Source of the DNA: an uncultured bacterium | GTDB lineage: Bacteria; Bacteroidota; Rhodothermia; Rhodothermales; UBA10348 | Direction: 5' to 3' | Assembly: GCA_943788505.1 (NCBI GenBank) | Contig: CALSQR010000002.1 | Span: 124,001 to 188,000, forward strand | DNA length: 64,000 nucleotides | In this document: positions 36,674 to 46,365 of the stretch, one piece after another | Layout of the letters: each line of letters opens with the position of its first letter | How positions within the stretch are numbered: position 1 is the stretch's first letter | Translations under genes and position numbers: made by a program | Notes under the pieces: model-generated | What the model was told of the DNA's origin: nothing | Databases searched by the model: none | What the model saw: only the letters and a program-made list of their open reading frames with translations

Positions 36674-36949
36674 TTAGAATCCGAAGAGACCTTTGAGTCC
36701 GGAAAGAAGCAGCACAAGTGATGTCAATGCAAGCGAAATAAGGAACGCAAGCATGGCAGCATGTGCCCAATCTCCGAGCACGAGTCCCAAAATGCCCAAT
36801 AGGGCAATTGGCACCATGGTCAGAACGATGGTCAACGGATCAACCTTGCCTTGGATAAGAGAACGGACACCAAAGATGCCGATCGCTAGGAGACTCAGTC
36901 CGGAAACGATGATTACTGCCCAGATGAGGTAGGGTACTAGTCCAGCCAT
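36674..36949 (-). CDS. Small membrane protein in the exb operon
   Basis: 91 residues, mostly three hydrophobic helices (about 8-28, 40-60, 65-90), with short charged turns (SLIQGKVDP). It lies between exbB and the two exbD genes, with 41 bases to the next gene. The place in the operon suggests an accessory subunit of the Exb/Tol motor, which is inference; no named family is recognised. Confidence 0.75.
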   Translation of the reverse strand: MAGLVPYLIWAVIIVSGLSLLAIGIFGVRSLIQGKVDPLTIVLTMVPIALLGILGLVLGDWAHAAMLAFLISLALTSLVLLLSGLKGLFGF

Positions 36950-36970
36950 TTCTATTCAGATGGTTTAGTC

Positions 36971-36995
36971 GGGCGGCCGGCAGCGCCGGCCGCCC
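36971..36995 (-). promoter_or_regulatory. GC-rich intercistronic hairpin in the exb operon
   Basis: A perfect 11-bp stem, GGGCGGCCGGC (36971-36981) with GCCGGCCGCCC (36985-36995), has a 3-base loop and no T run on either side. It lies between exbB and the small membrane gene. It may set relative mRNA levels by stabilising the exbB 3' end. Confidence 0.6.
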
Positions 36996-37019
36996 TTGAA
37001 TGGGTCAGCCTTCCTTCGC

Positions 37020-37715
37020 TCAGTTACCTGAAGGGGAACCGGCGTTAAGCAGTACTAGCGAGTCGATCAGCTCGATCGAAGCTTCTTCCATATCAATCAC
37101 GATCCGGTCAATCTTGGACGTGATGTAGTTGTAGAAGAACTGCAGGATAATAGCCGTAATCAAACCGAAGACCGTCGTGAGGAGAGCGACCTTGATACCA
37201 CCGGCAACAAGGCTCGGAGAGATGTCTCCAGCTGCCTCAATGGCGTCAAAAGCCTCAACCATCCCAACAACCGTTCCGAGGAATCCGAACATCGGAGCAA
37301 GCGAGATGAAGAGCGAAAGCCAAACGAGACCGCGCTCCAGGAAGCTCATTTCGATAGATCCGTAGGAAACTACGGCTTTCTCGACAGCTTCGATTCCTTC
37401 ATCATGGCGAAGGAGACCTGCCTGGAAGACAGAAGCAACAGGGCCGCGTGTGTTGGCACACACTTCCTCAGCTGCTGGGATTCCACCTTCTTCAAGGCGG
37501 CCCTTTACGTTGACGATGAATTTACGCGTGTTTATATCTGCGCGGTTCAGCGTGATGATGCGCTCAAATGCGATGGCAAGGCCAACGATAAGCGAAATTA
37601 GAACCGGCCACATGTACTCGCCGCCTTCGTTGAAGCGCTGGACTAAAACATTGACCAGACCGTCTTCAGCCATCGCCTCTTGTGGCAACATCAGAAGCAG
37701 ATTGTATAACGTCAT
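37020..37715 (-). CDS. exbB: MotA/TolQ/ExbB proton channel protein
   Basis: 231 residues with three membrane helices (about 35-55, 130-152, 170-195). Typical family text includes SFLERGLVWLSLFISLAPMF, LGLLGTVVGMV-type GFLGTVVGMVEAF and VAGGIKVALLTTVFGLITAI. It forms the pentameric stator around the ExbD dimer. The start has GGAGGGAAG upstream. It is first in exbB-orf91-exbD-exbD. No TonB gene is adjacent. Confidence 0.94.
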   Translation of the reverse strand: MTLYNLLLMLPQEAMAEDGLVNVLVQRFNEGGEYMWPVLISLIVGLAIAFERIITLNRADINTRKFIVNVKGRLEEGGIPAAEEVCANTRGPVASVFQAGLLRHDEGIEAVEKAVVSYGSIEMSFLERGLVWLSLFISLAPMFGFLGTVVGMVEAFDAIEAAGDISPSLVAGGIKVALLTTVFGLITAIILQFFYNYITSKIDRIVIDMEEASIELIDSLVLLNAGSPSGN

Positions 37716-38091
37716 GGAAGTCTTCCCTCCTATTCAGAAACAGGTTGTTATCGATGGTTTTGAAATGCTGGTGGGAGCCCGTCAACAGACGAAACAAAAC
37801 CCCAATCAGTCGAACGGCCACACAACTAATTTATTAGTAAAGATGGGCGGCCTCAAAGCAGCTTGAATAATATCCACTACATAATCTTTTGTCAATGCGA
37901 AGTTGCCTCCGATTAGCAGAAGATTTGAAAGTGATCTCTCCCGACTGCCTTCATAGCGATAGACACGCCAATCAAGCTCAAGTTGCCGAACACGTTTTTG
38001 TTTGAGGAAATTAATGGTTGAATCTGCCAGAATCTAGGTGCCGAAAGCCCTCCAAAAAAAAGCTTTTCTAGCGTGTATAAAGAGATGAATA
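37716..38091. other. Intergenic region upstream of exbB
   Basis: 376 bases with no supportable gene. It must hold the exbB promoter and the 3' end of the ctp transcript. An AAAAGCTTTT palindrome with eight T on the minus strand (about 38055-38068) could be a weak ctp terminator. No clear promoter boxes are seen. Confidence 0.4.
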
Positions 38092-39822
38092 TTAGTTGGC
38101 TACAGAGTAGGATTCGGCAAGTTCATTCGCCGGGGCCCATAACTTCTGAGACTCGTTAATAAGCTTGTCTACGTTGCGCCAGACGGGATACCACGCACTT
38201 CGATCATACAATCTAGTTGCCAGCCGACCCTTTAAAAGTGTGTCTAACATCTCTTGATCAGTTGCCAAATCGATGTCCGAAAAACGCGCACCTTCGTCCG
38301 CTTCTCCCGGACGATCTCCGATGACTACGCCATGCTCCGCCGCGTACGAAAGAAAGGCCTCACGCATCTCTGCTGAGACGGTAAAAGAGCTCACAAAACC
38401 GGATGGCGATTCGCCCCAAGTATTTTTGATGGATGCGCCGTAGAGATCAATCCATGACCGGATGAACTGGTTTTCAAGGCTTCGCCCAAGAACAGATCGC
38501 ATAAGTGGCGAGAGACTATCAGGGGGAACGATGAAATCCGGGATGACTCCTCCTCCGGCAACCACAAGGCGTCCGGCGTCCGTATAAAAGCGTAATGAGT
38601 CTGGAGCTTCTGATAGAAGTTCAGATGCCGTGTGCGTGGCATCTGCTCGTTTGATTTCAGCCTTGCTGGCATAGTAGTCAGCCCTATCTCCATCTTCATA
38701 CTCCGTCTGGATCAAGCGGCCTGAAGGCGTATAGTAGCGCGCTACAGTCAATCTAAGTGCACTGCCGTCACGCAATTGATATTGCTTCTGAACGAGTCCT
38801 TTACCAAATGTCCGCTGCCCGACGATCAATGCCCGGTCGTGATCTTGAAGGGCGCCAGCGACGATCTCACTAGCTGATGCCGATCCGCCATCAACCAGTA
38901 CCATCACGGGACCTTCCTCCCACAATCCACCACTCGAGGCGTAAAACGCTTCTTTACTGTCTTCGGTAGCTCCACTCTGCGAAACTACTAGCTGGCCTTC
39001 TTTTAGAAACTCGCCAGAAATTCGGACAGCCATTTCCATGTATCCCCCGCGATTACCACGCAGGTCAAGGACCAGCCGTTGCATATCCCTCTCCTTGAGA
39101 TCACGAAGGCTAGCCATGAACTCACTGTAGGTAGTCCGAGCAAAACGATTCATTCGAATGTAGCCCGTTCCGTCCTCCATCATATAGGAAGAGTCCAATG
39201 TGTAGATCGGGATCTTATCGCGAATGATATCAAACTCGATCAAGCGATCGACACCGGGACGTTGAATTGAAATCTTGACTTCGGTGCCGCGAGGACCTTT
39301 TAGGTGAGAACGCACATCGGCTTCGTCAAATCCAATAGTGGATTTCCCGTCTACCAGTAGAATCCTATCTCCAGACTGAAGACCCACACCCTCACTTGGT
39401 CCTCCCGGTAGAACGTTCAATACGGCAAGAGTATCTGCGCCTTCCACGCCCGGCAATAACTCAAATGAGATACCGATGCCTTCAAACGCGGCATCGAACG
39501 ACTCATTCTCCCCTTTCAGCTTTTCTGCATTGAAGTAAACACTGTGTGGATCCAATTCCTTCAACATCCCTGCAACCGCACTCTGTGCGATTTTGGCTGG
39601 ATCAACTTCTTCGACATAGCGTCGGTTGATCAGGATAAAAACATCCTCGATTTTCTGCAGGGCTTCCGCCGTATCCTGACTCAGAACCTTGCTTTCAAGT
39701 TGGACGCCCATCATCAGGGCCCCAACCATGAGCATGGTTACTATCGACACGCGACCTAATCGGCGCTTTGAATGATTTGCGTTCTTTCCTTCTGGGACTT
39801 CCCGATTGTTCATTCGGTCCAT
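38092..39822 (-). CDS. ctpA: S41-family C-terminal processing peptidase
   Basis: 576 residues. There is one N-terminal membrane anchor (about 25-40), and the PDZ domain is at about 110-195. The protease core has LDLRGNRGGYMEMA (253-266), the nucleophile Ser316 in GGSASASEIVAGALQ and Lys341 in QRTFGKGLVQKQ, with the normal 25-residue spacing. It cleaves C-terminal tails in the periplasm. The C-terminal 180 residues are family-typical. Start ATG 39820-39822 or the ATG three codons later. It is monocistronic. Confidence 0.94.
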   Translation of the reverse strand: MDRMNNREVPEGKNANHSKRRLGRVSIVTMLMVGALMMGVQLESKVLSQDTAEALQKIEDVFILINRRYVEEVDPAKIAQSAVAGMLKELDPHSVYFNAEKLKGENESFDAAFEGIGISFELLPGVEGADTLAVLNVLPGGPSEGVGLQSGDRILLVDGKSTIGFDEADVRSHLKGPRGTEVKISIQRPGVDRLIEFDIIRDKIPIYTLDSSYMMEDGTGYIRMNRFARTTYSEFMASLRDLKERDMQRLVLDLRGNRGGYMEMAVRISGEFLKEGQLVVSQSGATEDSKEAFYASSGGLWEEGPVMVLVDGGSASASEIVAGALQDHDRALIVGQRTFGKGLVQKQYQLRDGSALRLTVARYYTPSGRLIQTEYEDGDRADYYASKAEIKRADATHTASELLSEAPDSLRFYTDAGRLVVAGGGVIPDFIVPPDSLSPLMRSVLGRSLENQFIRSWIDLYGASIKNTWGESPSGFVSSFTVSAEMREAFLSYAAEHGVVIGDRPGEADEGARFSDIDLATDQEMLDTLLKGRLATRLYDRSAWYPVWRNVDKLINESQKLWAPANELAESYSVAN

Positions 39823-40024
39823 GTTCTCTCCAGTAATTTCAGTTCCGGGACATTCACACGTGCGAAAGCACGAGCGAATACGTTCTCAAGCTAGTGCGGG
39901 GAGGGAGGCTTCCTTACGGAGCCTCGAACAGGATTGATCCCACATATAATGGGGTTACTTTTTTTGACCTCTTCCATGTGAAGGTCCTTAGATTGTGGCG
40001 TCACCCCTAATCCTCTTCTGATTC

Positions 40025-41713
40025 ATGACGAATAAAGCCATCGCTAAGCCGCTCAAGGAGACGGCAGCATTGATAGAACTGACTGGCGGTAATCCATTCC
40101 GATCAAGGGCGTTTGCTGGGGCAGCTAGAACCATCGAACGACTTGAACAGCCTGTTATTGATCTTATTGCATCTGGCGAACTCACTGGAATCAAAGGAAT
40201 CGGCTCGGGGCTCGCATCTCAAATAGCCGAAATTTTGGACTATGGCTCATTTGAAGTTCGGGATAGCTTGTTGGGTGCACTTCCTCCCGGTCTGCTGGAC
40301 GTCCTAGCGGTTAAGGGACTTGGAGCAAAGAAAGCACGGGCTTTATGGCAGCAACTCGGCGTTCAATCTCTTGATGACCTAGAGGCCGCAGCCCGCACGG
40401 GTCGCATAGCAGAGCTCGAAGGATTCGCCCAAAAGAGCCAAGAGTCTATCCTGCAAAACATAGCGTTGCTACGTTCTTTCGAAGGCAAACGTCGATATGC
40501 AGATGCGTGGCTCCAAGCCGAGGTGCTTCGTACAGCCTTATTAAATGTAGCAGAGATCGAAGAGGTCTGGTACACGGGTGAATTGGCTCGTGGAATGAAT
40601 GAACTCAGTGTCCTTTCCATGCTGGTAGTTGGTACCCCTTCTTCAGAGGCCCTAATCGATGGCGTATCTCTTTCTGAAAAGACAGATTCGGATGGACGAC
40701 GGTGGTCGGGCTCACTCGAGGATGGGTTATCTGTCGATATCCTATGCCCGCATAGCGGGACCTCAGGGCGAAAAATGGTAGAAGAAACTGGACCAGCAGG
40801 ATTCGTAGAGGCTTTACGAAATCGCGTAGGTGCATTGCCCGATGCTGATACTGAAAAAGAAGTCTTTGAAAAGGTTGGCTTACCCTACATACCGGCAATC
40901 CTGCGAGACCTCCCTACTGCAGCCGATCGGCTCGATGAGCTTTCCGCCCTAACGCTTGTCTCGGACAGCGACCTGAAGGGGGTACTCCACAACCACTCCA
41001 CGTATTCCGATGGGGCCCATACGCTTCGGGAAATGAGCGAGGCAGTTCGCGAGCGAGGTTTTTCCTACTTCGGAATTTGTGATCACAGCCAATCGCTGAA
41101 GATTGCTCATGGAATGGACGTCCAGACCCTTCTCAAGCAAAAAGAAGAAATCGATCTATTGAACCGGGAGTTTACCTCCGACGGCGGATCTGAATTCAGG
41201 GTTTTCTTTGGTGTCGAAAGCGACATTTTGACGGATGGTTCGCTGGACTACTCGGACGATGTGTTGAATGAATTCGACTTCCTGGTAGCCAGTGTGCATG
41301 TTGGATTTAACATGACAGAGGCACAAGCCACAGATCGGGTTATCAAGGCCATTTGTCATCCTGCCACCAGGATATTAGGTCACCCCACAGGTCGCCTAAT
41401 TTTAAAAAGGGACGGTTATCCACTTGATCACGAGGCTGTCCTACAGGCGTGCGCTGCGTATGGCGTGGCTGTAGAATTGAATGCCAGTCCCTATAGATTG
41501 GATCTTGACTGGACATGGGTGGAACGGGCTCGCCAACTGGGCGTGCTGGTATCCATCAATCCGGATGCTCACTCTATTGATCAACTTGATGTCATGAAGT
41601 GGGGGGTCGTTCCTGCAAGGAAGGGAGGCCTTTCTGCTAACGAGTGCTTAAATGCTCTTTCGTTGGCCGATTTTACAACATGGATCGAATCCGGAAGAGG
41701 ATCCAGAGACTAA
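40025..41713 (+). CDS. polX: PolX-like protein: helix-hairpin-helix, degenerate polymerase and PHP domains
   Basis: 562 residues. Residues 1-165 are helix-hairpin-helix DNA-binding units (LTGIKGIGSGLASQIAEIL; LAVKGLGAKKARALW). The middle aligns with family X polymerase, but the GS..R...E...DxD site reads TGELARGMNELSVLSML (184-200), so the metal-binding Asp pair is absent. The C-terminal PHP domain is intact: HNHSTYSDG with His322 and His324, CDHS, GVESDIL, GHPTGRLI, NPDAHS. PolX repairs short DNA gaps; here the PHP nuclease may be the only activity. The next gene starts 4 bases after the stop. Confidence 0.88.
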   Translation: MTNKAIAKPLKETAALIELTGGNPFRSRAFAGAARTIERLEQPVIDLIASGELTGIKGIGSGLASQIAEILDYGSFEVRDSLLGALPPGLLDVLAVKGLGAKKARALWQQLGVQSLDDLEAAARTGRIAELEGFAQKSQESILQNIALLRSFEGKRRYADAWLQAEVLRTALLNVAEIEEVWYTGELARGMNELSVLSMLVVGTPSSEALIDGVSLSEKTDSDGRRWSGSLEDGLSVDILCPHSGTSGRKMVEETGPAGFVEALRNRVGALPDADTEKEVFEKVGLPYIPAILRDLPTAADRLDELSALTLVSDSDLKGVLHNHSTYSDGAHTLREMSEAVRERGFSYFGICDHSQSLKIAHGMDVQTLLKQKEEIDLLNREFTSDGGSEFRVFFGVESDILTDGSLDYSDDVLNEFDFLVASVHVGFNMTEAQATDRVIKAICHPATRILGHPTGRLILKRDGYPLDHEAVLQACAAYGVAVELNASPYRLDLDWTWVERARQLGVLVSINPDAHSIDQLDVMKWGVVPARKGGLSANECLNALSLADFTTWIESGRGSRD

Positions 41714-41717
41714 ACGT

Positions 41718-43616
41718 ATGCCCAAAAGACTGGGAATATCTGCGCTGCTGATTCTTCTTGGATTGGGGACGACTGTGACCCTGATCGTCTATCTCGCCTT
41801 TTCTGCGGGACCAGACGCTCCTTCTTCGATACGCGCAGCCGGTATGACACAACCGGGGACCGTTTCTTGGTCCGACAACGGGGGCATGCGCGTGCACGCA
41901 TCTTCGTTCGATGACAGCATGATCCTTTTGGGGTACGGCCAGGGGCGTAGCCGTGCTTGGCAGAGTGTTTTATGGCGCCAAGCAGCACTGGGTCGGTTAT
42001 CCGAGTGGTTTGGTCCGGATGCCTTGCCAGTCGATCGTCTGATCCTACGACTGGGCATTCCGTCCACGGCCCAGGCTATGTGGGATGATCCTTCTCTAAT
42101 GGATCCAGAAACCCGTATCCGACTGGCTCATTTCGCATCGGGATTGGATCTCGCCCTTACCGCCGACGACCTCAATCGAGCCTCCCCTTTCTTGCTTCTG
42201 GGTATCAAGGCAGAGTCTTGGCAACCTTGGCATTCTCTAGCTCTCGAACGGCTCTTTGCGTGGGTTTCAACGCCCTCCATTGCGCTCGAGGATAGTCTTG
42301 TCTCGGAATGGGCCGAGGCAGACCAAATGCTTCGCCGGCTACTTCGCATGCATGGAGCAGAGTTTAATACAGCTACCGGCGCCGCAAGTGATTCTATTCG
42401 ATATGCAGCGGCTCGATATGCGACGGGGAGCAGTGGAGTCCCCTTCTATGTAGAGACAGAGTTGGATTACGGAGCAGGTCGTTTTCTTGGCTTGACTGTG
42501 CCCGGAACACCTCTTGCCCCGATTGGAAGTACACACATCGACTCATGGGCTTTACTGGCGCATTCCGTATCAAACCTCAGCCAGGCTGTAGTTACATCTA
42601 ACATGGTGCAAACGGATCATCATCGCCTTAGTTGGAATGGGACCGAGGAAGTTGTGCAGTCGAACCGAATCGGGCAAGGTCTGCTCATTGAGGAACCACC
42701 ACGTGCAGGTGAATCGCGTTCCGTTCGACTCATGTCATGGACCGGGCTCCAGAAAGTAACAGACATGACAATGTGGTTTGAAGCACTCGCGGGACATCAC
42801 CCTTCGCCTTCTCTCTTTGCCCACGATGGCGTTCGCTGGAACGGAGCTCAATGGATGACTACTGGAAGTCCATCCACGGTTATTCGCCAACATTCAGGTC
42901 TTTTGTTCGTGACAAATGCGCCCGAAGAAATGAGTCCTATCGCCACTCTCCGCAAGTTTTCGGGGCCAGTGCCAGCTGATGAATGGCTTCAAATCACGCT
43001 GAGCCGAGCAGCTGAGTCGTTCGTTCCTGGACTGCTCGCCCAACTTTCAGAGAGCGACATTACCGGCCCCATGGAAATAGAAGCCCTACGATATCTCCAG
43101 AATTGGAACTATGAGTACGATGCATCAGAAACGGGTGCCTCAATTTTTGAATCAATGCTCCTCGAAATGTCCCTATCCGGCGATTCTATGGCGGAGACGG
43201 CGCTGCGTGAAACGGTGCGCAAACTTTCCGTTAGATATAGTCCAGATATGAGCTCCTGGCGATGGGAAGCCGTTCAAGAACGGACAGTTGGTTTTCCTGG
43301 AGCAGTTGATGAAGTCGCCGACGCAGGGCGATCAGAGGAGAGATTCCGTCAAAAGTATGAGCCGGTGAGCCTGCGTTCGTCCGGCCACCCTCAAACGCTC
43401 GTCTGGGGCGTACCAACATCAATCGGTGAAATGCGCGTAACAAGCGCATGGGAGGGGGCGGTCGGTCTTCGCGACAGTCAGTTACTTTTCCGTCGTCCCG
43501 CTGTGGATTTTGATCGTTTTTTGGGCACGTTTCTAACCGGAGACCGACCGCCCGACCTCCAATCACTTCAGGGGTCTGCTATGTATGAATCAACTACCCT
43601 TTACCCGCGCAACTGA
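41718..43616 (+). CDS. Penicillin-acylase-like protein, probably degenerate
   Basis: 632 residues from ATG 41718. One N-terminal membrane segment (about 5-28) anchors it. The region after it follows the penicillin amidase A-chain pattern: a Gly-Tyr-Gly-Gln-Gly...Arg...Trp-Gln stretch, GRLSEWFGPDALPVDRLILR and a later VPGTPLAPIGSTHIDSW. The expected GSN.W start of the B chain is best matched by Ala-Ser224-Asp, and the following ANDPHL-type loop is missing. The Ntn-hydrolase activity may be lost or altered. Substrate unknown. It follows polX by 4 bases and precedes a sugar kinase by 1. Confidence 0.65.
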   Translation: MPKRLGISALLILLGLGTTVTLIVYLAFSAGPDAPSSIRAAGMTQPGTVSWSDNGGMRVHASSFDDSMILLGYGQGRSRAWQSVLWRQAALGRLSEWFGPDALPVDRLILRLGIPSTAQAMWDDPSLMDPETRIRLAHFASGLDLALTADDLNRASPFLLLGIKAESWQPWHSLALERLFAWVSTPSIALEDSLVSEWAEADQMLRRLLRMHGAEFNTATGAASDSIRYAAARYATGSSGVPFYVETELDYGAGRFLGLTVPGTPLAPIGSTHIDSWALLAHSVSNLSQAVVTSNMVQTDHHRLSWNGTEEVVQSNRIGQGLLIEEPPRAGESRSVRLMSWTGLQKVTDMTMWFEALAGHHPSPSLFAHDGVRWNGAQWMTTGSPSTVIRQHSGLLFVTNAPEEMSPIATLRKFSGPVPADEWLQITLSRAAESFVPGLLAQLSESDITGPMEIEALRYLQNWNYEYDASETGASIFESMLLEMSLSGDSMAETALRETVRKLSVRYSPDMSSWRWEAVQERTVGFPGAVDEVADAGRSEERFRQKYEPVSLRSSGHPQTLVWGVPTSIGEMRVTSAWEGAVGLRDSQLLFRRPAVDFDRFLGTFLTGDRPPDLQSLQGSAMYESTTLYPRN

Positions 43617-43617
43617 G

Positions 43618-44553
43618 ATGGCACTATTTGACCAAGGTGATCGCCCCGCTTGCCGTGCAATTGGTGCAGACGCGGGAGGAAGCAAGCTCCTCATTCATTG
43701 GACGGATGGAGAGCGTACTCAGATTACTTCATATCCAAGTGTCAATGCTCGCACGGCCCATCCTGAGGCATTTGCCGAAGTATTGGCAGACGGTATCAGA
43801 GCCTCTCTCGATGACGGATATGTGGACGATTTGACGGCTTGTTGTGTAGGTGCAGCAGGAGCGGGTGGAAAAGAGTATGGCGCCCGCTGCGCATCGCGTC
43901 TGGCCGAGCTACTCGATCTGACTCCTTCCAGAGTTTCTGTGCAATCTGACGCCCGCATTGCTCTGAAAGCAGCTTTCCCAAGTGACGATGGTATAATCAT
44001 CATCGCCGGGACTGGGTCCGGATGCTACGGACTTGATGCAAATGGTACCCTGTTACGCTCTGGCGGCTGGGGACCAGGTCTAGAAGATCCAGGAAGCGGC
44101 AATGACATCGGAAAATCAGCCATCAAACGGTTGCTCTCCGAATTGGAATCAGGCTCGTTATCCGACTTGGGGCGAGCAGTTGCTGGTGCAATGAGCCTGC
44201 CTCGAGCATCTGTGCAAAACGTACTCGATACATTCTACGATCCTGACTTTAGGCCTGCCAGTCTTGCGCCACTCATGCTGCAATTGCTGGAGTCTGGGGA
44301 TGCTGCAGCCGTGAAACTCATTGAGGCGCAATGTCTTGCCTTGGCTAGACAGGCCTCCAGGTTACCTGGGATGACCTCTCAACTCTCTACACAGATCGCT
44401 CTAACAGGAGGCCTGACAGGCCATTCCGGGTATGTCGATTGCCTTCGCAAAGCACTTCTGAGCTTGCTTCCAGCATATACCATTAGCGTAAGCACACGCG
44501 CACCCGTGGAAGGGGCGATGGATTGGGCATTAAAGATTCGACAACAGGGATAG
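43618..44553 (+). CDS. BadF/BadG-type kinase, N-acetylglucosamine kinase-like
   Basis: 311 residues from ATG 43618; ATG 43585 inside the upstream gene is possible. The ASKHA fold shows phosphate loops IGADAGGSK and IAGTGSGCYG, plus GGWGPGLEDPGSGNDIG, a block typical of GlcNAc kinase-like members. It probably phosphorylates an amino sugar, perhaps from peptidoglycan recycling. It is the last gene after polX and the acylase-like gene, convergent with pckA. Confidence 0.82.
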   Translation: MALFDQGDRPACRAIGADAGGSKLLIHWTDGERTQITSYPSVNARTAHPEAFAEVLADGIRASLDDGYVDDLTACCVGAAGAGGKEYGARCASRLAELLDLTPSRVSVQSDARIALKAAFPSDDGIIIIAGTGSGCYGLDANGTLLRSGGWGPGLEDPGSGNDIGKSAIKRLLSELESGSLSDLGRAVAGAMSLPRASVQNVLDTFYDPDFRPASLAPLMLQLLESGDAAAVKLIEAQCLALARQASRLPGMTSQLSTQIALTGGLTGHSGYVDCLRKALLSLLPAYTISVSTRAPVEGAMDWALKIRQQG

Positions 44554-44575
44554 AGCCAGTTCTAACAAATTGGCC

Positions 44576-46162
44576 TTATATCACTGGTCCTGCATGCGCG
44601 ATTGCATCGGACGATCCTTCTCGGTATTGCTCAAAATTCTGATTGAACAATGAGGCAAGCTTAGCGGCGTTAGTGTCAAAAGCTGCAGCGTCACTCCACG
44701 TGTCCCTCGGAATCAATACTTCTGAAGGGACTCCGGGAACGGAGGTTGGAATCTCGACACGGAATACAGGGTCGGTGACGGTGTCAACTTCGTCTAACGA
44801 ACCATCGTGAATAGCATCAATAATGGCCCGCGTATAGGACAGCTTCATCCTAGACCCTGTACCATACCCGCCACCCGTCATCCCGGTGTTGATCAACCAA
44901 GCCTTAGCGCCATGCAGCTGCATTTTTTCAGCCAACATTTCTGCATACTGCCCTGGATGAAGAACTAAGAATGCATCGCCAAAACAAGCTGAGAACGTAG
45001 CCTGTGGCTCCGTAACACCCATTTCCGTTCCAGCAACCTTTGCCGTGTAGCCAGAAATAAAGTGATACATGGCCTGAGCTGAACTCAGCTTGGAAATTGG
45101 AGGGAGAACACCAAATGCGTCATAGGTCAGGAAGATGATGTTCTTCGGATGACCACCTATACACGGAATTTTGGCGTTGTCGATAAATTCGATCGGGTAC
45201 GCAACTCGCGTGTTCTCTGTTATGCTCGAATCGTCGAAATCCACAATGTGGGTTCGCTCGTCGTACACAACATTCTCAAGGACCGAACCAAATCGGATTG
45301 CATTGTAAATCTCTGGCTCTTTCTCGGCTGACAGCCCAATGGCCTTTGCGTAGCACCCGCCTTCGATGTTGAATACGCCGTTATCTGACCAGCAGTGTTC
45401 GTCATCCCCAATCAGATGACGGCGAGGATCCGCAGAGAGGGTTGTTTTGCCAGTCCCAGACAATCCAAAAAACAGCGACACATCTCCTTCGTCTCCCTCA
45501 TTCGCCGAGCAATGCATCGACAAGACACCTTGCTTCGGCATGAGATAGTGCATGATGGAGAAGACGCCTTTCTTCATTTCACCGGCGTACTCGGTACCAA
45601 GAATCGTCAATTCTTTTCGATCGAAGTTTAGGTCGATGCTGGTCTTCGACGACATCTGCTCCGTGTGGCGGTTTGCCGGAAACTTACCTGCATTCATGAT
45701 GGTGAAGTCCGGTTCGCCGAACGTTTTCAACTCTTCTTCCGTGGGCCGAATCAGCATGTTCTGCATAAACAGTGCATGGTACGGGCGCGTGCAGATCACC
45801 CGAACTTTTAATCTGTACTCGGGGGCCCATCCGGCGAAGCCGTCAAAGACGTATAGCTTCGATACGGCATCGAAATAGTCTATCGCACGCTCTCGGTTGA
45901 TCTCGTAATTCTTCGCGTCAAGCGGAATGTTTACTCGTCCCCACCAAACATCGTCTGTCTTTCCTTCAACATGGACTACACGTTTGTCCTTAGGACTCCG
46001 CCCTGTCTTCTCTCCACTGCGGAGCATGAGACCCCCAAGGTTCGAAATGGCCGCACCCTTATCATGGAGGATGGCCTCCTGGTAGAGCTCAGCTCGGGAA
46101 AGATTGCGGGAAAGGGAACGGTTGGAAATACCGAGATACTCTAGCGAGAATTCAGCACTCAT
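44576..46162 (-). CDS. pckA: Phosphoenolpyruvate carboxykinase (ATP)
   Basis: 528 residues from ATG 46160-46162; a TTG ten codons earlier is less likely. It converts oxaloacetate and ATP to PEP and CO2 for gluconeogenesis. The P-loop [11 protein letters not shown] and the [13 protein letters not shown] metal site are intact, as are RSPKDK near the N-terminus and the [12 protein letters not shown] region. Length matches the family (about 530-540). It is next to acs on the same strand, which fits growth on acetate or amino acids. Confidence 0.97.
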   Translation of the reverse strand: MSAEFSLEYLGISNRSLSRNLSRAELYQEAILHDKGAAISNLGGLMLRSGEKTGRSPKDKRVVHVEGKTDDVWWGRVNIPLDAKNYEINRERAIDYFDAVSKLYVFDGFAGWAPEYRLKVRVICTRPYHALFMQNMLIRPTEEELKTFGEPDFTIMNAGKFPANRHTEQMSSKTSIDLNFDRKELTILGTEYAGEMKKGVFSIMHYLMPKQGVLSMHCSANEGDEGDVSLFFGLSGTGKTTLSADPRRHLIGDDEHCWSDNGVFNIEGGCYAKAIGLSAEKEPEIYNAIRFGSVLENVVYDERTHIVDFDDSSITENTRVAYPIEFIDNAKIPCIGGHPKNIIFLTYDAFGVLPPISKLSSAQAMYHFISGYTAKVAGTEMGVTEPQATFSACFGDAFLVLHPGQYAEMLAEKMQLHGAKAWLINTGMTGGGYGTGSRMKLSYTRAIIDAIHDGSLDEVDTVTDPVFRVEIPTSVPGVPSEVLIPRDTWSDAAAFDTNAAKLASLFNQNFEQYREGSSDAIAHAGPVI

Positions 46163-46365
46163 GGGGGTTTCGGGATGCTTCCGGAATGACAATGCGGAAA
46201 ACTACGCAAAGCGCTTCCGAAGATGGATGAAGATCAACCAAATATGTCTGATTGACCCCCAGGGTACTGTATAAAATGCCCTTCTCGGTCCTGTTCATGA
46301 CGCTGAATGTTACGATCAGCCTCTAGGCGAGAACTTGGTTTGATTCGTGATGAAATGGACCTGTA

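Noticed and set aside
38045-38070. T-rich stretch after ctpA as a firm terminator
   Set aside because: The only stem is a loopless AAAAGCTTTT palindrome, too weak to call with confidence.
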